This document shows, in pieces, positions 13,781 through 21,490 of a stretch of 64,000 nucleotides of DNA. Below the pieces are notes generated by a model. It worked only from the letters and a program-made list of their open reading frames with translations. It did not search any database and had not been told where the DNA came from. The stretch's first letter is position 1. Every line of letters begins with the position of its first letter. The DNA is from Tistrella mobilis (GTDB lineage Bacteria; Pseudomonadota; Alphaproteobacteria; Tistrellales; Tistrellaceae), in contig NZ_JBBIAB010000022.1 of assembly GCF_039634785.1 (NCBI RefSeq), positions 1-64,000 on the forward strand, read 5' to 3'. The translations under genes and the position numbers were made by a program.

Positions 13781-14752
13781 ATGAGTGCCACCCATCGCAC
13801 CAAGGTCCTCATTCTGGGATCCGGTCCCGCCGGCCTGACCGCCGCGATCTATGCCTCGCGCGCCATGCTGGAGCCGATCCTGGTCCATGGGCTTCAGCCG
13901 GGCGGCCAGATGACGATCACCACCGATGTCGAGAATTTCCCGGGCTTCCCCGACGTGATCCAGGGTCCCTGGCTGATGGAGCAGATGCAGAAGCAGGCCG
14001 AACATGTCGGCACCCGCTTCCATCACGACATCATCACCGATATCGACCTGAAGACCCGCCCCTTCGTCGCCACCGGCGACAGCGGCGACCGCTATGTCGC
14101 CGATGCGGTGATCATCTCCACCGGCGCCCAGGCGAAATGGCTGGGCCTGCCCGACGAGGAACTCCTGAAGGGCTTCGGGCTGTCGGCCTGTGCGACCTGC
14201 GACGGGTTCTTCTACCGCAACCGCACGGTCGCCGTGGTCGGCGGCGGCAACACCGCGGTCGAAGAGGCGCTCTACCTCACCAATCATGCCGACAAGGTCT
14301 ATCTGATCCACCGGCGCGATGCGCTCCGGGCCGAGAAGATGCTGCAGGAGCGGCTGTTCGCCAACCCGAAGATCGAGATGATCTGGAATGCCGTGGTCGA
14401 CGGCTATCTGGCCGGCGGCGAGCCCCGCGGGGTGACCGGCGTGCGGCTGAAGGACACCGCCGACGGCAGCCTGCGGGACCTCACTGTCGACGGCGTGTTC
14501 ATCGCGATCGGCCATGCCCCCGCCACCGCCCTGTTCCAGGGCCAGCTGGAGCTGGACGAGGAAGGCTATCTGATCACCCGTCCCGACAGCACCCGCACCA
14601 GCATTCCGGGCGTGTTCGCGGCCGGCGACGTGCAGGACAAGGTGTTCCGGCAGGCCGTCACCGCCGCCGGAACCGGCTGCATGGCGGCGCTGGAAGCCGA
14701 GCGTTTCCTGGCCGGAACCACCCATGCACCGGCCGATGCCGTCGCGGAATGA
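13781..14752 (+). CDS. trxB: Thioredoxin-disulfide reductase
   Basis: This flavoenzyme transfers electrons from NADPH to thioredoxin. The 323-residue product has the FAD-binding GSGPAGLTAAIYASRA at residue 13. The redox-active CATC is in the SACATCDGFFYRNRTV segment near residue 140. The NADPH-binding GGGNTAVEEALYLT follows, and then the C-terminal FAD motif GVFAAGDVQDKVFRQAVTAA. Length and motifs are complete. The start is the ATG at 13781. It is followed after 160 bases by a LysR regulator on the same strand, an arrangement conserved in many alphaproteobacteria. Confidence 0.96.
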   Translation: MSATHRTKVLILGSGPAGLTAAIYASRAMLEPILVHGLQPGGQMTITTDVENFPGFPDVIQGPWLMEQMQKQAEHVGTRFHHDIITDIDLKTRPFVATGDSGDRYVADAVIISTGAQAKWLGLPDEELLKGFGLSACATCDGFFYRNRTVAVVGGGNTAVEEALYLTNHADKVYLIHRRDALRAEKMLQERLFANPKIEMIWNAVVDGYLAGGEPRGVTGVRLKDTADGSLRDLTVDGVFIAIGHAPATALFQGQLELDEEGYLITRPDSTRTSIPGVFAAGDVQDKVFRQAVTAAGTGCMAALEAERFLAGTTHAPADAVAE

Positions 14753-14912
14753 GCACATGCGGCCGCACCGAAAACGGCGCGGCCGCGCTCAGGACCTTTG
14801 AAGACCGGCGCATCGCGCCGTAAGATCGTCGAAACACCAGCAGCGGACCGGGTGACGGCAGGGAGCCAGACGTCGCCACCCGGCAGCATCAGCGGAGCCG
14901 CGCGAGCCTGAC

Positions 14913-15803
14913 ATGGACTGGGACCGGGTCAAGATCTTCCACACCGTCGCCGAGGCCGGCAGCTTCACGCATGCAAGCGAGTTGCTGAACCTCAGCCAGT
15001 CGGCGATCAGCCGACAGATCAGTGCGCTGGAGGAGAGCCTGGGCGTTCCCCTGTTCCACCGCCACGCCCGCGGCCTGATCCTCACCGAACAGGGTGAGCT
15101 GCTGCGCAACACCGCCCGCGACGTCTTCGCGAAACTGTCCATGGCCGAGGCCATGCTGACCGAAAGCCGCGAACGGCCGAAGGGACCGCTGAAGGTGACG
15201 ACCACGGTCGCCTTCGGCTCGGTCTGGCTGACGCCCAGGATCCACGGCTTCCTCAGCCTGCATCCGGACGTCACCATCACCCTGCTGCTGGACGACAGCG
15301 AGCTGGATCTGGGCATGCGCGAGGCCGACATCGCCATCCGCATGTCGCCGCCCCGCCAGCCGGATCTGGTCAAACGCAAGCTGATGACCATCCGGCACGG
15401 CATCTATGCCTCGCCCGATTACGTCAACCGCCAGGGCATGCCCAAGACCCCGGCGGAGCTGGACGACCACAAGCTGATCGTCTTCGGCGAGGACACGGCC
15501 GCCCCCATCTCCAACGCCAACTGGATCCTGGATGCGGGCGCCACCCCCGGCAAGGCCCGGCGGCCGATCCTGAAGGTGAACAACATCTACGGCATCATGC
15601 GCGCGGTGGAGAGCGGCCTCGGCGTCGCCTCGATCCCCGATTACATGGTGCGCGAGAACGGCAATGTGGTGCAGGTCCTGCCCGAGCTGGAAGGTCCGCA
15701 ATCCGAGGTCTACTTCGTCTATCACGAAGAGCTGCGCCATTCGAAGCGCATCGCCGTCTTCCGCGACTTCCTGATCCGCGAGATCGAACAGAGCCTGCGC
15801 TGA
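14913..15803 (+). CDS. LysR family regulator, LsrB/VtlR-like
   Basis: A 296-residue LysR regulator. The N-terminal helix-turn-helix (WDRVKIFHTVAEAGSFTHAS, then LNLSQSAISRQISALEESLG) is followed by a substrate-binding domain. Position next to trxB, and the MDWD start with FTHASELLNLSQSAISRQI, match the LsrB (Sinorhizobium) / VtlR (Brucella) group. That group controls small RNAs, envelope polysaccharide or oxidative-stress genes. The match is from recall of sequence and synteny. No strong terminator lies between trxB and this gene, so partial co-transcription is possible. Confidence 0.85.
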   Translation: MDWDRVKIFHTVAEAGSFTHASELLNLSQSAISRQISALEESLGVPLFHRHARGLILTEQGELLRNTARDVFAKLSMAEAMLTESRERPKGPLKVTTTVAFGSVWLTPRIHGFLSLHPDVTITLLLDDSELDLGMREADIAIRMSPPRQPDLVKRKLMTIRHGIYASPDYVNRQGMPKTPAELDDHKLIVFGEDTAAPISNANWILDAGATPGKARRPILKVNNIYGIMRAVESGLGVASIPDYMVRENGNVVQVLPELEGPQSEVYFVYHEELRHSKRIAVFRDFLIREIEQSLR

Positions 15804-15879
15804 CGGGCCACGACGTCGACGAGCTTCCCGCCGACGGGTGACGACCGGGCCGCAAGGCAGACCGAGGGGCGGCAGGGGG

Positions 15880-16701
15880 TCAGAGGTCCTCTGCCGCCTC
15901 TTCCGTTGAATCGTCATTGGTTGCGACGCGGTTGCGGCCCGAGCGCTTGGCGGCGTAAAGCGCCTTGTCGGCCCTGGAAAGCACCCGGTCGATGTCGTCG
16001 CCGGGGGCCGAGAAGCGGGCCAGGCCGAAGCTGGCGGTCAGCCGGATCTCGTCGCCCTTCCAGGGCATGCGGATGGCGGCGGTCGTGGCCCGCAGGCGCT
16101 CCGCCACCTCGTCAAGCTCTGCCGCGCCGATCCCCGGCAGCAGCACGGCGAATTCTTCGCCGCCCAGCCGGCCGACCAGATCATCCTCGCGCAGCGTTTC
16201 GGACATCCGGCCCACGAACAGGCGCAGGGCCTCGTCGCCGGCCGCATGGCCGAAGCGGTCGTTGATCGTCTTGAAACGGTCCAGATCGGCCATGATCACG
16301 CCCGAGGAGCGCCCCTCATGGCGCCACTGGTCGGCAAGATGGGCCGCCACATCCATGAAATGGCGGCGGGTGGCGGCGCCGGTCAACTCGTCGACCGCAG
16401 CCAGCGCTTCCAGCCGGTGGGCCAGGGCCTCACGCGTGCGGACCTCGGCTTCCAGCCGCTGGTTCAGCCGGCGCAGTTCTTCCTGCATGCGATCCGAAAG
16501 ACGGACCAGGCGGCGCTGTTCCCGATAGCCCTGGCGATAGGCGCGCATCAGCGTCCGCACGCCATCGGAGACTTCCTCCAGCTTGCGGAGCATCTCCTCG
16601 CTCTGGGCGATCATCGCCTCTTCCTGGTCGAAGAGCGAGAAATCCCCCGTCGTCGCCGGCTCGGGCAGGGTCTTCACCCTGGTCACCTTGGGCCTGGTCA
16701 T
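15880..16701 (-). CDS. GGDEF diguanylate cyclase, SiaD position in a sia-type operon
   Basis: A 273-residue predicted cytoplasmic diguanylate cyclase that would make c-di-GMP. Residues 25-100 form a long charged coiled coil (EEMLRKLEEVSDGVRTLMRA onward). The GGDEF domain follows, with DELTG at 104 and the active-site GGEEF at 180-184. An inhibitory I-site RxxD (REDD, 171-174) sits five residues before it, so product inhibition is expected. It is the last gene of the sia-like operon, 15 bases after the SiaC-like gene. In Pseudomonas aeruginosa, SiaC binds and activates SiaD. The N-terminal coiled coil here is the likely docking site, by analogy. No membrane segment is seen. Confidence 0.88.
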   Translation of the reverse strand: MTRPKVTRVKTLPEPATTGDFSLFDQEEAMIAQSEEMLRKLEEVSDGVRTLMRAYRQGYREQRRLVRLSDRMQEELRRLNQRLEAEVRTREALAHRLEALAAVDELTGAATRRHFMDVAAHLADQWRHEGRSSGVIMADLDRFKTINDRFGHAAGDEALRLFVGRMSETLREDDLVGRLGGEEFAVLLPGIGAAELDEVAERLRATTAAIRMPWKGDEIRLTASFGLARFSAPGDDIDRVLSRADKALYAAKRSGRNRVATNDDSTEEAAEDL

Positions 16702-16716
16702 CTCACGTCATCCCGA

Positions 16717-17127
16717 TCAGTCGCCACCATCTCCGTCCGCGCACATGACGAAGTCGATGTGCTCCAGGTCGGATGCGAAATCCTCCCCGAATTCCTCCAT
16801 CGTCTCATCATCCGGAGCAAAGTGCCAGTTCACAGTGACCGTGCGTCCATCTGCCGCCGATTCTTCCAACATCTGGAAAATGTTCATCAAAGCTTTCGCA
16901 CTCGATGAGTTGAAGTAGATCAGCGAGATGTCCACCGTGACGCTGGGTCCGTCTTCGGCCAGGAAACTGCGCAGCGCATACAGGATCGGCCCGTAGAAGG
17001 CGGCGGCGTCCTCAGGGTAGGACTCGCCCGCCATCGAGAACCGGCCGGCGACCGGATCGAAACGCACCGCCGGCGACCGGTCGGTGGCAGCGATCTCGAT
17101 GGCGAGGGGGGAGTCGGAAGCGGTCAT
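16717..17127 (-). CDS. SiaC-like regulatory phosphoprotein (DUF1987)
   Basis: A 136-residue protein of the SiaC/DUF1987 family, small single-domain partners of the SiaB kinase and SiaA phosphatase. The core VTVDISLIYFNSSSAKALMN is at about residues 63-82. In the family this motif usually reads NTSS, and the Thr is the phosphorylated residue. Here it is Ser (N73-S74-S75-S76). The ATG overlaps the siaB-like stop by 4 bases (ATGA), so translation is coupled. In the family model, unphosphorylated SiaC stimulates the diguanylate cyclase. The strongly acidic C-terminus (after about residue 103) is a feature of this copy. Confidence 0.85.
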   Translation of the reverse strand: MTASDSPLAIEIAATDRSPAVRFDPVAGRFSMAGESYPEDAAAFYGPILYALRSFLAEDGPSVTVDISLIYFNSSSAKALMNIFQMLEESAADGRTVTVNWHFAPDDETMEEFGEDFASDLEHIDFVMCADGDGGD

Positions 17128-17666
17128 ATGAACACCTTGAGGCCATAGAAGGTGGTCTGAGCGTCGATTTCGAAGAAATCATACTCGATGGGGGCACTGG
17201 CACGACGGGCGATCTCGATCAGCCCGAGCGTCGCGCCCTTGCTGTCGACATCGGGGTCTTCTTTCAGCTTCTGGCGGTAGAGCGCCTTCAGTTCATCGGG
17301 CGACAGGGCCGCGATCTCGGCCAGCCGCTGGCGCAGGCGCGGTGCCCGCGCCGCGTCGATCACATTGGCGCAGATCACGAAGAACCGGCCGTCTTCCTTG
17401 CCCACCGTCACGATGCCCGAGCGTGCGGCATCGTCGTCGGGGCCATGGGCATCATCGGAATAGCGGATGATGTTCTGGACCTGCTCGACGAAAACCGAGA
17501 ACACCCGGCGGGTCAGATTGCGGTCGGTGGCGTCCTGCTCCAGCTTGCGGCGCAGCGCTTCCCCCAATGAGAACAGAATGCCTTCGGACATGATGCCGCT
17601 ATAGATCAGCATCAGCTTGTTGGCCTGTATCTGGGTGCGGAAATCGTAAAGGTCTCGGGCCAGCAC
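17124..17666 (-). CDS. SiaB-like protein kinase (DUF6272)
   Basis: A predicted 180-residue GHKL-fold kinase that would phosphorylate the SiaC-like protein encoded next. Visible motifs are IYSGIMSEGILFSLGEALRR near residue 21, the N-box-like VEQVQNIIRYSDD at 60-72 and KGATLGLIEIARRA, a possible glycine box, near the C-terminus. The start is set at a GTG (17664-17666) because GAGGAG lies 7 bases upstream. An in-frame ATG 33 bases earlier (17699) has no ribosome site but would also clear the siaA-like stop. It overlaps the next gene by 4 bases. Identification rests on motifs plus operon context. Confidence 0.8.
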   Translation of the reverse strand: MLARDLYDFRTQIQANKLMLIYSGIMSEGILFSLGEALRRKLEQDATDRNLTRRVFSVFVEQVQNIIRYSDDAHGPDDDAARSGIVTVGKEDGRFFVICANVIDAARAPRLRQRLAEIAALSPDELKALYRQKLKEDPDVDSKGATLGLIEIARRASAPIEYDFFEIDAQTTFYGLKVFI

Positions 17667-17713
17667 CTCTCGGCTCCTCGGACATATGCCGCATCGCATG
17701 CGACGTCGGCGCG

Positions 17714-19378
17714 TTACGGTTCGTCGGGGGTTGGGGTCGGGGTTGGAGTTGGGGTCGGGTGGCCTGCGGTCGTGCTGCCATCGGCCAGAGGCCCGGGCAG
17801 GCGCGGCCGGAAGGCCACCAGGGTCATGTCGTCGCGCCGGGCCTCGGCCCCGCGCCAGTCGTCGAGCGCCGCCGTCAGCGCCCGCAGCCGGTCCGCCAGC
17901 GGCAGATCGGCATGGCTCGCCAGCAGGGCCGCCATCCGGCGCCGGCCGAACAGCCGCCGCGACGGCCCGCCGACATGGTCGGTCACGCCGTCGGTCCACA
18001 GATGGAAGCTCTCCCCCGGCCGGACCTGATGAAGATGGACCGGAATGCGCCCAGGCGGCGGCAGGGTCCGGTAGCCCAGGCTGCGACGCACCCCGGTGAT
18101 CGACGAGACGCCGTCGGGGCCGACCACGGTCAGCGACAGCCCGGCGCCGGCGAAGGCAACCGTCCCGGCCGCCTCGTCATAGAGGCAGACCGCGGCATCG
18201 ACCCCGTCATCCGAGGCATCATGCCCGCCCGGATCCGGCCGGTCCTGGCGCAGCCGCGCCCGCAGCCGCCAGTCCAGCTCCGCCAGGATCAGATCGGGTG
18301 CCGGCATGCTTGCCACGTCCAGGATCGCCTTCAGCTCCGAGGCGACCACCAGGGTCATGAAGGCGCCCGGCACGCCGTGACCGGTGCAATCCGCCAGCAG
18401 GATCAGGCATTTGCCGTCGCGGCGTTCCATCCAGCAATAATCGCCGCCCACCACATCCAGCGGCTCCCAGAGCAGGGCGATATCGGCCATTGCCGGCGCC
18501 AGCACCGCAGGGTCGGGCAGGATGCCCTCCTGGATCCGGCGGGCATAGCGGATGCTCTCCATCACCTGGCGGTTTGCGGTTTCCAGCTCGACATTCTTCT
18601 CGACCAGCGCCGCCTGGGCATCCTGCAGCGCCTCCAGCAGGCGGCGGGCATCGTCGCCGGCGCGCAGCCCCGCCACCATCCGGTTGAAGGCGGCGGCCGC
18701 CTGGCCCAGCTCGTCGTCGGTCGGCTCGTCCAGCGTGGTCCAGCTCTTGTGTTCCACCTGGCGCATCGCCCGCAGCATCCGCCCCAGCGGCTGCACGACC
18801 AGCCGGCGCATGGCGAACTGCACCGTGATCGACAGGGCGCCGGTCAGCAGCAGCACGGCGAAGGCCGCCGTCGCCACCTGCAGGATCGCAATCCGGTTCA
18901 GCTCCCCGGTGGCGAAGGCCACCTCCAGCGTGCCGACCTTGATATGCCCCTGCGGCTCTATGATCGTGCGCGAAACGGTGATCGCGCCGCTGCCGGGCTC
19001 GGGCGGGGTGCCGGTCTCGAACAGCATCTCGTCATTGTCGTCCAGCACCCGGGCGTAGCGGAAACCCCGGTCGCTGACCAGCGCTTCGACCTGCGGCTCG
19101 AACACCGTGCGGTCCAGATACCAGAGCGGAGTGGCGATGGCGGCGGCGGTCAGATCGGTCAGCACCCCGGCGCGACGCTCCAGCGCCCGGCGCTGATCGG
19201 TCCAGGTGATCCAGGCGATGCTGCCCTGGATCAGCAGCACGATCAGCATCACCACCGGCAGGGTACGGCGGAACAGCTTGGCGGCCAGCGAGCGCTTCGG
19301 CGCGCCGGCGGCCTGTGGCCGGCCCACCGCCGCCCGCCCCATTGCCGCCCGGGACAACGTTTCGCGTTTTTCCGTCAT
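17714..19378 (-). CDS. SiaA-like membrane PP2C/SpoIIE phosphatase with HAMP domain
   Basis: A 554-residue sensor phosphatase predicted to dephosphorylate the SiaC-like protein. The order is: cytoplasmic N-terminus, membrane segment 1 (about 40-60), periplasmic sensor region (60-162), membrane segment 2 (163-185), HAMP (about 187-245) and a coiled coil. A SpoIIE/PP2C catalytic domain follows, with metal-binding DVVGGDY, ADCTGHGVPGAFMTLV and DDMTLVAF. The C-terminus ends in a (Thr-Pro)5 tail encoded by hexanucleotide repeats. The start is the ATG ending at 19378, 34 bases after the stop of the solute-binding gene. Domain order matches P. aeruginosa SiaA. Confidence 0.88.
   Translation of the reverse strand: MTEKRETLSRAAMGRAAVGRPQAAGAPKRSLAAKLFRRTLPVVMLIVLLIQGSIAWITWTDQRRALERRAGVLTDLTAAAIATPLWYLDRTVFEPQVEALVSDRGFRYARVLDDNDEMLFETGTPPEPGSGAITVSRTIIEPQGHIKVGTLEVAFATGELNRIAILQVATAAFAVLLLTGALSITVQFAMRRLVVQPLGRMLRAMRQVEHKSWTTLDEPTDDELGQAAAAFNRMVAGLRAGDDARRLLEALQDAQAALVEKNVELETANRQVMESIRYARRIQEGILPDPAVLAPAMADIALLWEPLDVVGGDYCWMERRDGKCLILLADCTGHGVPGAFMTLVVASELKAILDVASMPAPDLILAELDWRLRARLRQDRPDPGGHDASDDGVDAAVCLYDEAAGTVAFAGAGLSLTVVGPDGVSSITGVRRSLGYRTLPPPGRIPVHLHQVRPGESFHLWTDGVTDHVGGPSRRLFGRRRMAALLASHADLPLADRLRALTAALDDWRGAEARRDDMTLVAFRPRLPGPLADGSTTAGHPTPTPTPTPTPDEP
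17726..17760 (+). repeat. GGGGTY hexanucleotide repeat with G-quadruplex potential
   Basis: About five imperfect GGGGTT/GGGGTC units lie at the 3' end of the siaA-like gene, encoding its Thr-Pro tail on the minus strand. The plus strand carries several runs of 3-5 G with 2-base loops, a classic quadruplex pattern. A six-base unit keeps the reading frame when it expands or contracts. Confidence 0.7.
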
Positions 19379-19412
19379 GCCCGCCTCCGGCGCATTGCCC
19401 GCCGTTCCCCCA

Positions 19413-20225
19413 TCAGTCTTCCCTGAACGTCGCCGGGTCCAGCCCATAGGCGTGCCAGAGCGGCGCCAGCCGGCCGGCACGGTCCAGCCGGGCCAGAAGC
19501 CCCCGGATCGCGGCGGCATCCGGATCCAGCCCCGGCCGGGTCAGCACCCGCAGATCGTAAAGCTGATCGACCTGATCCGACACCAGCAACCGCGCCAGAT
19601 CATTGGGCCGATCGGCAAGATAGCGGCTGAGGAAGGATTGCGTCACCACCCCCGCCTCCACCCGTCCCAGCAGCACCAGTTCGATGACCGCGGCATTGTC
19701 GTTCACCAGCACCAGGTCGAAGCGGCGGCGCATCTCGTCGGGGTCGCCGGCGAAATCCGCGAAGGCGTAGTGATAGCCCAGGATGGCGGCGATTTTCGTC
19801 GCCTTGACGCCGGCGAACCAGGATTTGTCGCGCCCGGCGTAAAGCTGGGCGATGAACACCTCGCGATCGGTCGCGATCGTGTCGGAGACGTCGAGCGGAA
19901 TGTCCCGCCGGCTCCAGCCCCAGCCGGCCATTTCGAAGAACATCACGTCGAAACGGCCGCGGGCGAAATCGTCATAGCGCCTGAGCGGCGTGGTCGGCAC
20001 CAGCTCGAAGCGCCACGTGTCCTGGATCTGGTTCAGCAGGGCGATCAGCTCCACCGTCAGCCCCTGCGGCCCCGTTCCGCCCTCGCCGAACGAGACATAG
20101 GGCGCGAACTGATAGCCGCCGACCCTGACGATCTTCGGCTCCGCCCCCGCTGCCATTGCCGCCTGAGCCAGGACGCCGGCCACGGTGATCACGGCTGCCG
20201 CCAGCATCATCATCAGCCGATGCAA
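19413..20225 (-). CDS. Periplasmic solute-binding protein (family 3 / PAAT-like), first gene of the sia-like operon
   Basis: A 270-residue protein with a Sec signal peptide (MHRLMMMLAAAVITVAGVLA, cleavage near AMA-AGAEP at about residue 25). A bilobed amino-acid-type binding domain follows (VRVGGYQFAPYVSFGEGG, then ELIALLNQIQ and YDDFARGRFDVMFFEMAGW). No ABC permease or ATPase is near. Instead it precedes siaA by 34 bases on the same strand, so it is more likely a ligand sensor for the SiaA-like periplasmic domain than a transport component. This is inference from context. The ligand is unknown. Confidence 0.82.
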   Translation of the reverse strand: MHRLMMMLAAAVITVAGVLAQAAMAAGAEPKIVRVGGYQFAPYVSFGEGGTGPQGLTVELIALLNQIQDTWRFELVPTTPLRRYDDFARGRFDVMFFEMAGWGWSRRDIPLDVSDTIATDREVFIAQLYAGRDKSWFAGVKATKIAAILGYHYAFADFAGDPDEMRRRFDLVLVNDNAAVIELVLLGRVEAGVVTQSFLSRYLADRPNDLARLLVSDQVDQLYDLRVLTRPGLDPDAAAIRGLLARLDRAGRLAPLWHAYGLDPATFRED

Positions 20226-20475
20226 CGCAGTTGACCCCCCGCAATCCCGTTCCTAAAGGCAATCGGTGACATGACGGGATACGGCAAGAGTGGCCCGTTC
20301 ACGACGGTGGAGATTATCAACAATGCACGCCAATGCCTACAGCATGCGGCGGTGCCGCCTGCCGTTTCACGGCCGGATTGCATCATGTTTCCGCAGCACG
20401 GCGCGAGACGTTGGTTCGTGATGCGTAAAGCAGTGGTGACCTGCTGCTTTTCATCCGTCTGTCACAATGCTTACG

Positions 20476-20509
20476 CGCAAAAAGAAAGCCATGCACAACG
20501 TGCATGGCT
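20476..20509 (-). terminator. Minus-strand hairpin terminator in the gene-poor region
   Basis: A perfect 10-base-pair stem (AGCCATGCAC, 20487-20496, with 20500-20509) has a 3-base loop. On the minus strand it is followed by ttctttttg. It is 250 bases upstream of the solute-binding gene and nearly 1 kb past msrP, so its transcript is probably an unannotated short RNA. Confidence 0.7.
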
Positions 20510-20643
20510 GAACTGACGTCGTGCCTCTGGCACTTCGACCTCAGGCGTCCTATATGCACTGCAACATCGTCGAGGTTAGCCTCCGATGCCACGGAAGCCG
20601 GCGGCTCCCCCGCTTGTTTCCGCGTCCGGGTCTCCCCCCGGAT

Positions 20644-20666
20644 GTCAGGTCTCCCTGACCTTTTTT
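20644..20666 (+). terminator. Short plus-strand terminator
   Basis: A 6-base-pair stem (GTCAGG with CCTGAC) has a 4-base loop and is followed by C and six T. It is the first of three consecutive plus-strand terminator-like structures. Confidence 0.5.
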
Positions 20667-20703
20667 GCGTCTCCCAGACGTGAAGCCTCCCTGTCAGACT
20701 TCA

Positions 20704-20731
20704 GCCGGGCCTTCGGGCCCGGCTTTTTTTT
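20704..20731 (+). terminator. Strong intrinsic terminator with TTCG tetraloop
   Basis: A perfect 8-base-pair stem (GCCGGGCC/GGCCCGGC) closes a TTCG tetraloop and is followed by eight T. This is a textbook plus-strand terminator, yet no plus-strand gene is recognised upstream of it. Confidence 0.9.
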
Positions 20732-20770
20732 GCCGCCGGGCCTCTTTTTGCGCTCGGGCCTGCAAATACG

Positions 20771-20815
20771 AAAGCCCGGGCGGGGATGTCTGGCCGGCCC
20801 CGCCCGGGCTTTTCG
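20771..20815. terminator. Bidirectional terminator
   Basis: A perfect 15-base-pair stem (20771-20785 with 20798-20812) has A-rich and T-rich flanks, so it could work in both directions. The loop is 12 bases. Confidence 0.75.
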
Positions 20816-21490
20816 CTTCAATCCGTCAGTCTTTGCTGACGGTCGGTCTTTGCTGAGCTTGTCCGTTGTTATGCATCGCGCGTCTCGTCGCGAGGCCCGG
20901 TTCGTGCCGGGCCGGCAGCTCTTGCGGCTGCTGCTGTGGTTGTCCGGCGCCATCTTCGGGCGTCCGGATAAAGATGGGCGTTTCCTCCTGCGCCACATCG
21001 GACCGGCGCGGCATCTGCCGCAGCGGAAGCGCGAAGGACGGAAGCGGCCGACGGGCCTGCGCAACGGTTCCGCAAGGGGCCTCCCCTCCCCTCGGGACTG
21101 CAGCACCCCAAGGATGCTGCAGCGATGCGGGCGCTCACCATGCCCGGAGGGTCGCTCCGGGGCCGGGCCTGGATCCGGGGCGTGTCTCGGCGCCCCGGCG
21201 TGTCGTGTGCGCTGCCAGGCCTGGCAGGATGATCGCAGATCCGCAGTCGCTTCGCTGCGCGGCCGACATCGGCCGTTCCGTCCATCAGACCGTCGGCGAA
21301 CCTCCCCAGCTCCGCCTTCAGCCTGTCGCGACCGTCTTGTCGTCCGGTCCGACGATGTGCGCCAATATGACGCAGCCCGCCGTTCTGCGCAAGTCCGTTC
21401 TGCGTTTGCTGCATAGCGGAATGGCACGAAGCCCGGCGGACTGTCTTCTGTCGTTGAAACTTTGGCGCTGCGGGATGGCCCTGCCCGGCT

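Larger units (their letters stand above)
20226..21490. other. Gene-poor region of 1265 bases between the sia-like operon and msrP
   Basis: No open frame here has family similarity or the strong third-position GC of its neighbours. The long frames listed across it run through terminator hairpins, which argues against coding. 20226-20640 is less GC-rich than the surroundings. 20640-20820 holds three plus-strand terminator-like hairpins, and one minus-strand hairpin lies at 20487-20509. A repeat of tctttgctga occurs twice at about 20828-20855. 20860-21490 shows short stems but nothing recognised. It is not rnpB, ssrA, ffs or a tRNA by the hallmark motifs checked. Confidence 0.55.

Noticed and set aside
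20271-20516. 81-codon plus-strand frame with a signal-like internal stretch (from the Met near 20421)
   Set aside because: Too short, no clear ribosome site and no similarity. Kept only as part of the gene-poor region.
20645-21427. 260-codon minus-strand frame in the gene-poor region
   Set aside because: It runs through three terminator hairpins, is Arg/Lys/Pro-rich and matches no family. Its Lys codons come from the terminator T-tracts.
20226-21490. Possibility of rnpB, tmRNA or 4.5S RNA in the gene-poor region
   Set aside because: Hallmark motifs such as GAGGAAAGTC (RNase P), the tmRNA tag region or the SRP GGAAGGAAGCAG loop were not found on either strand.
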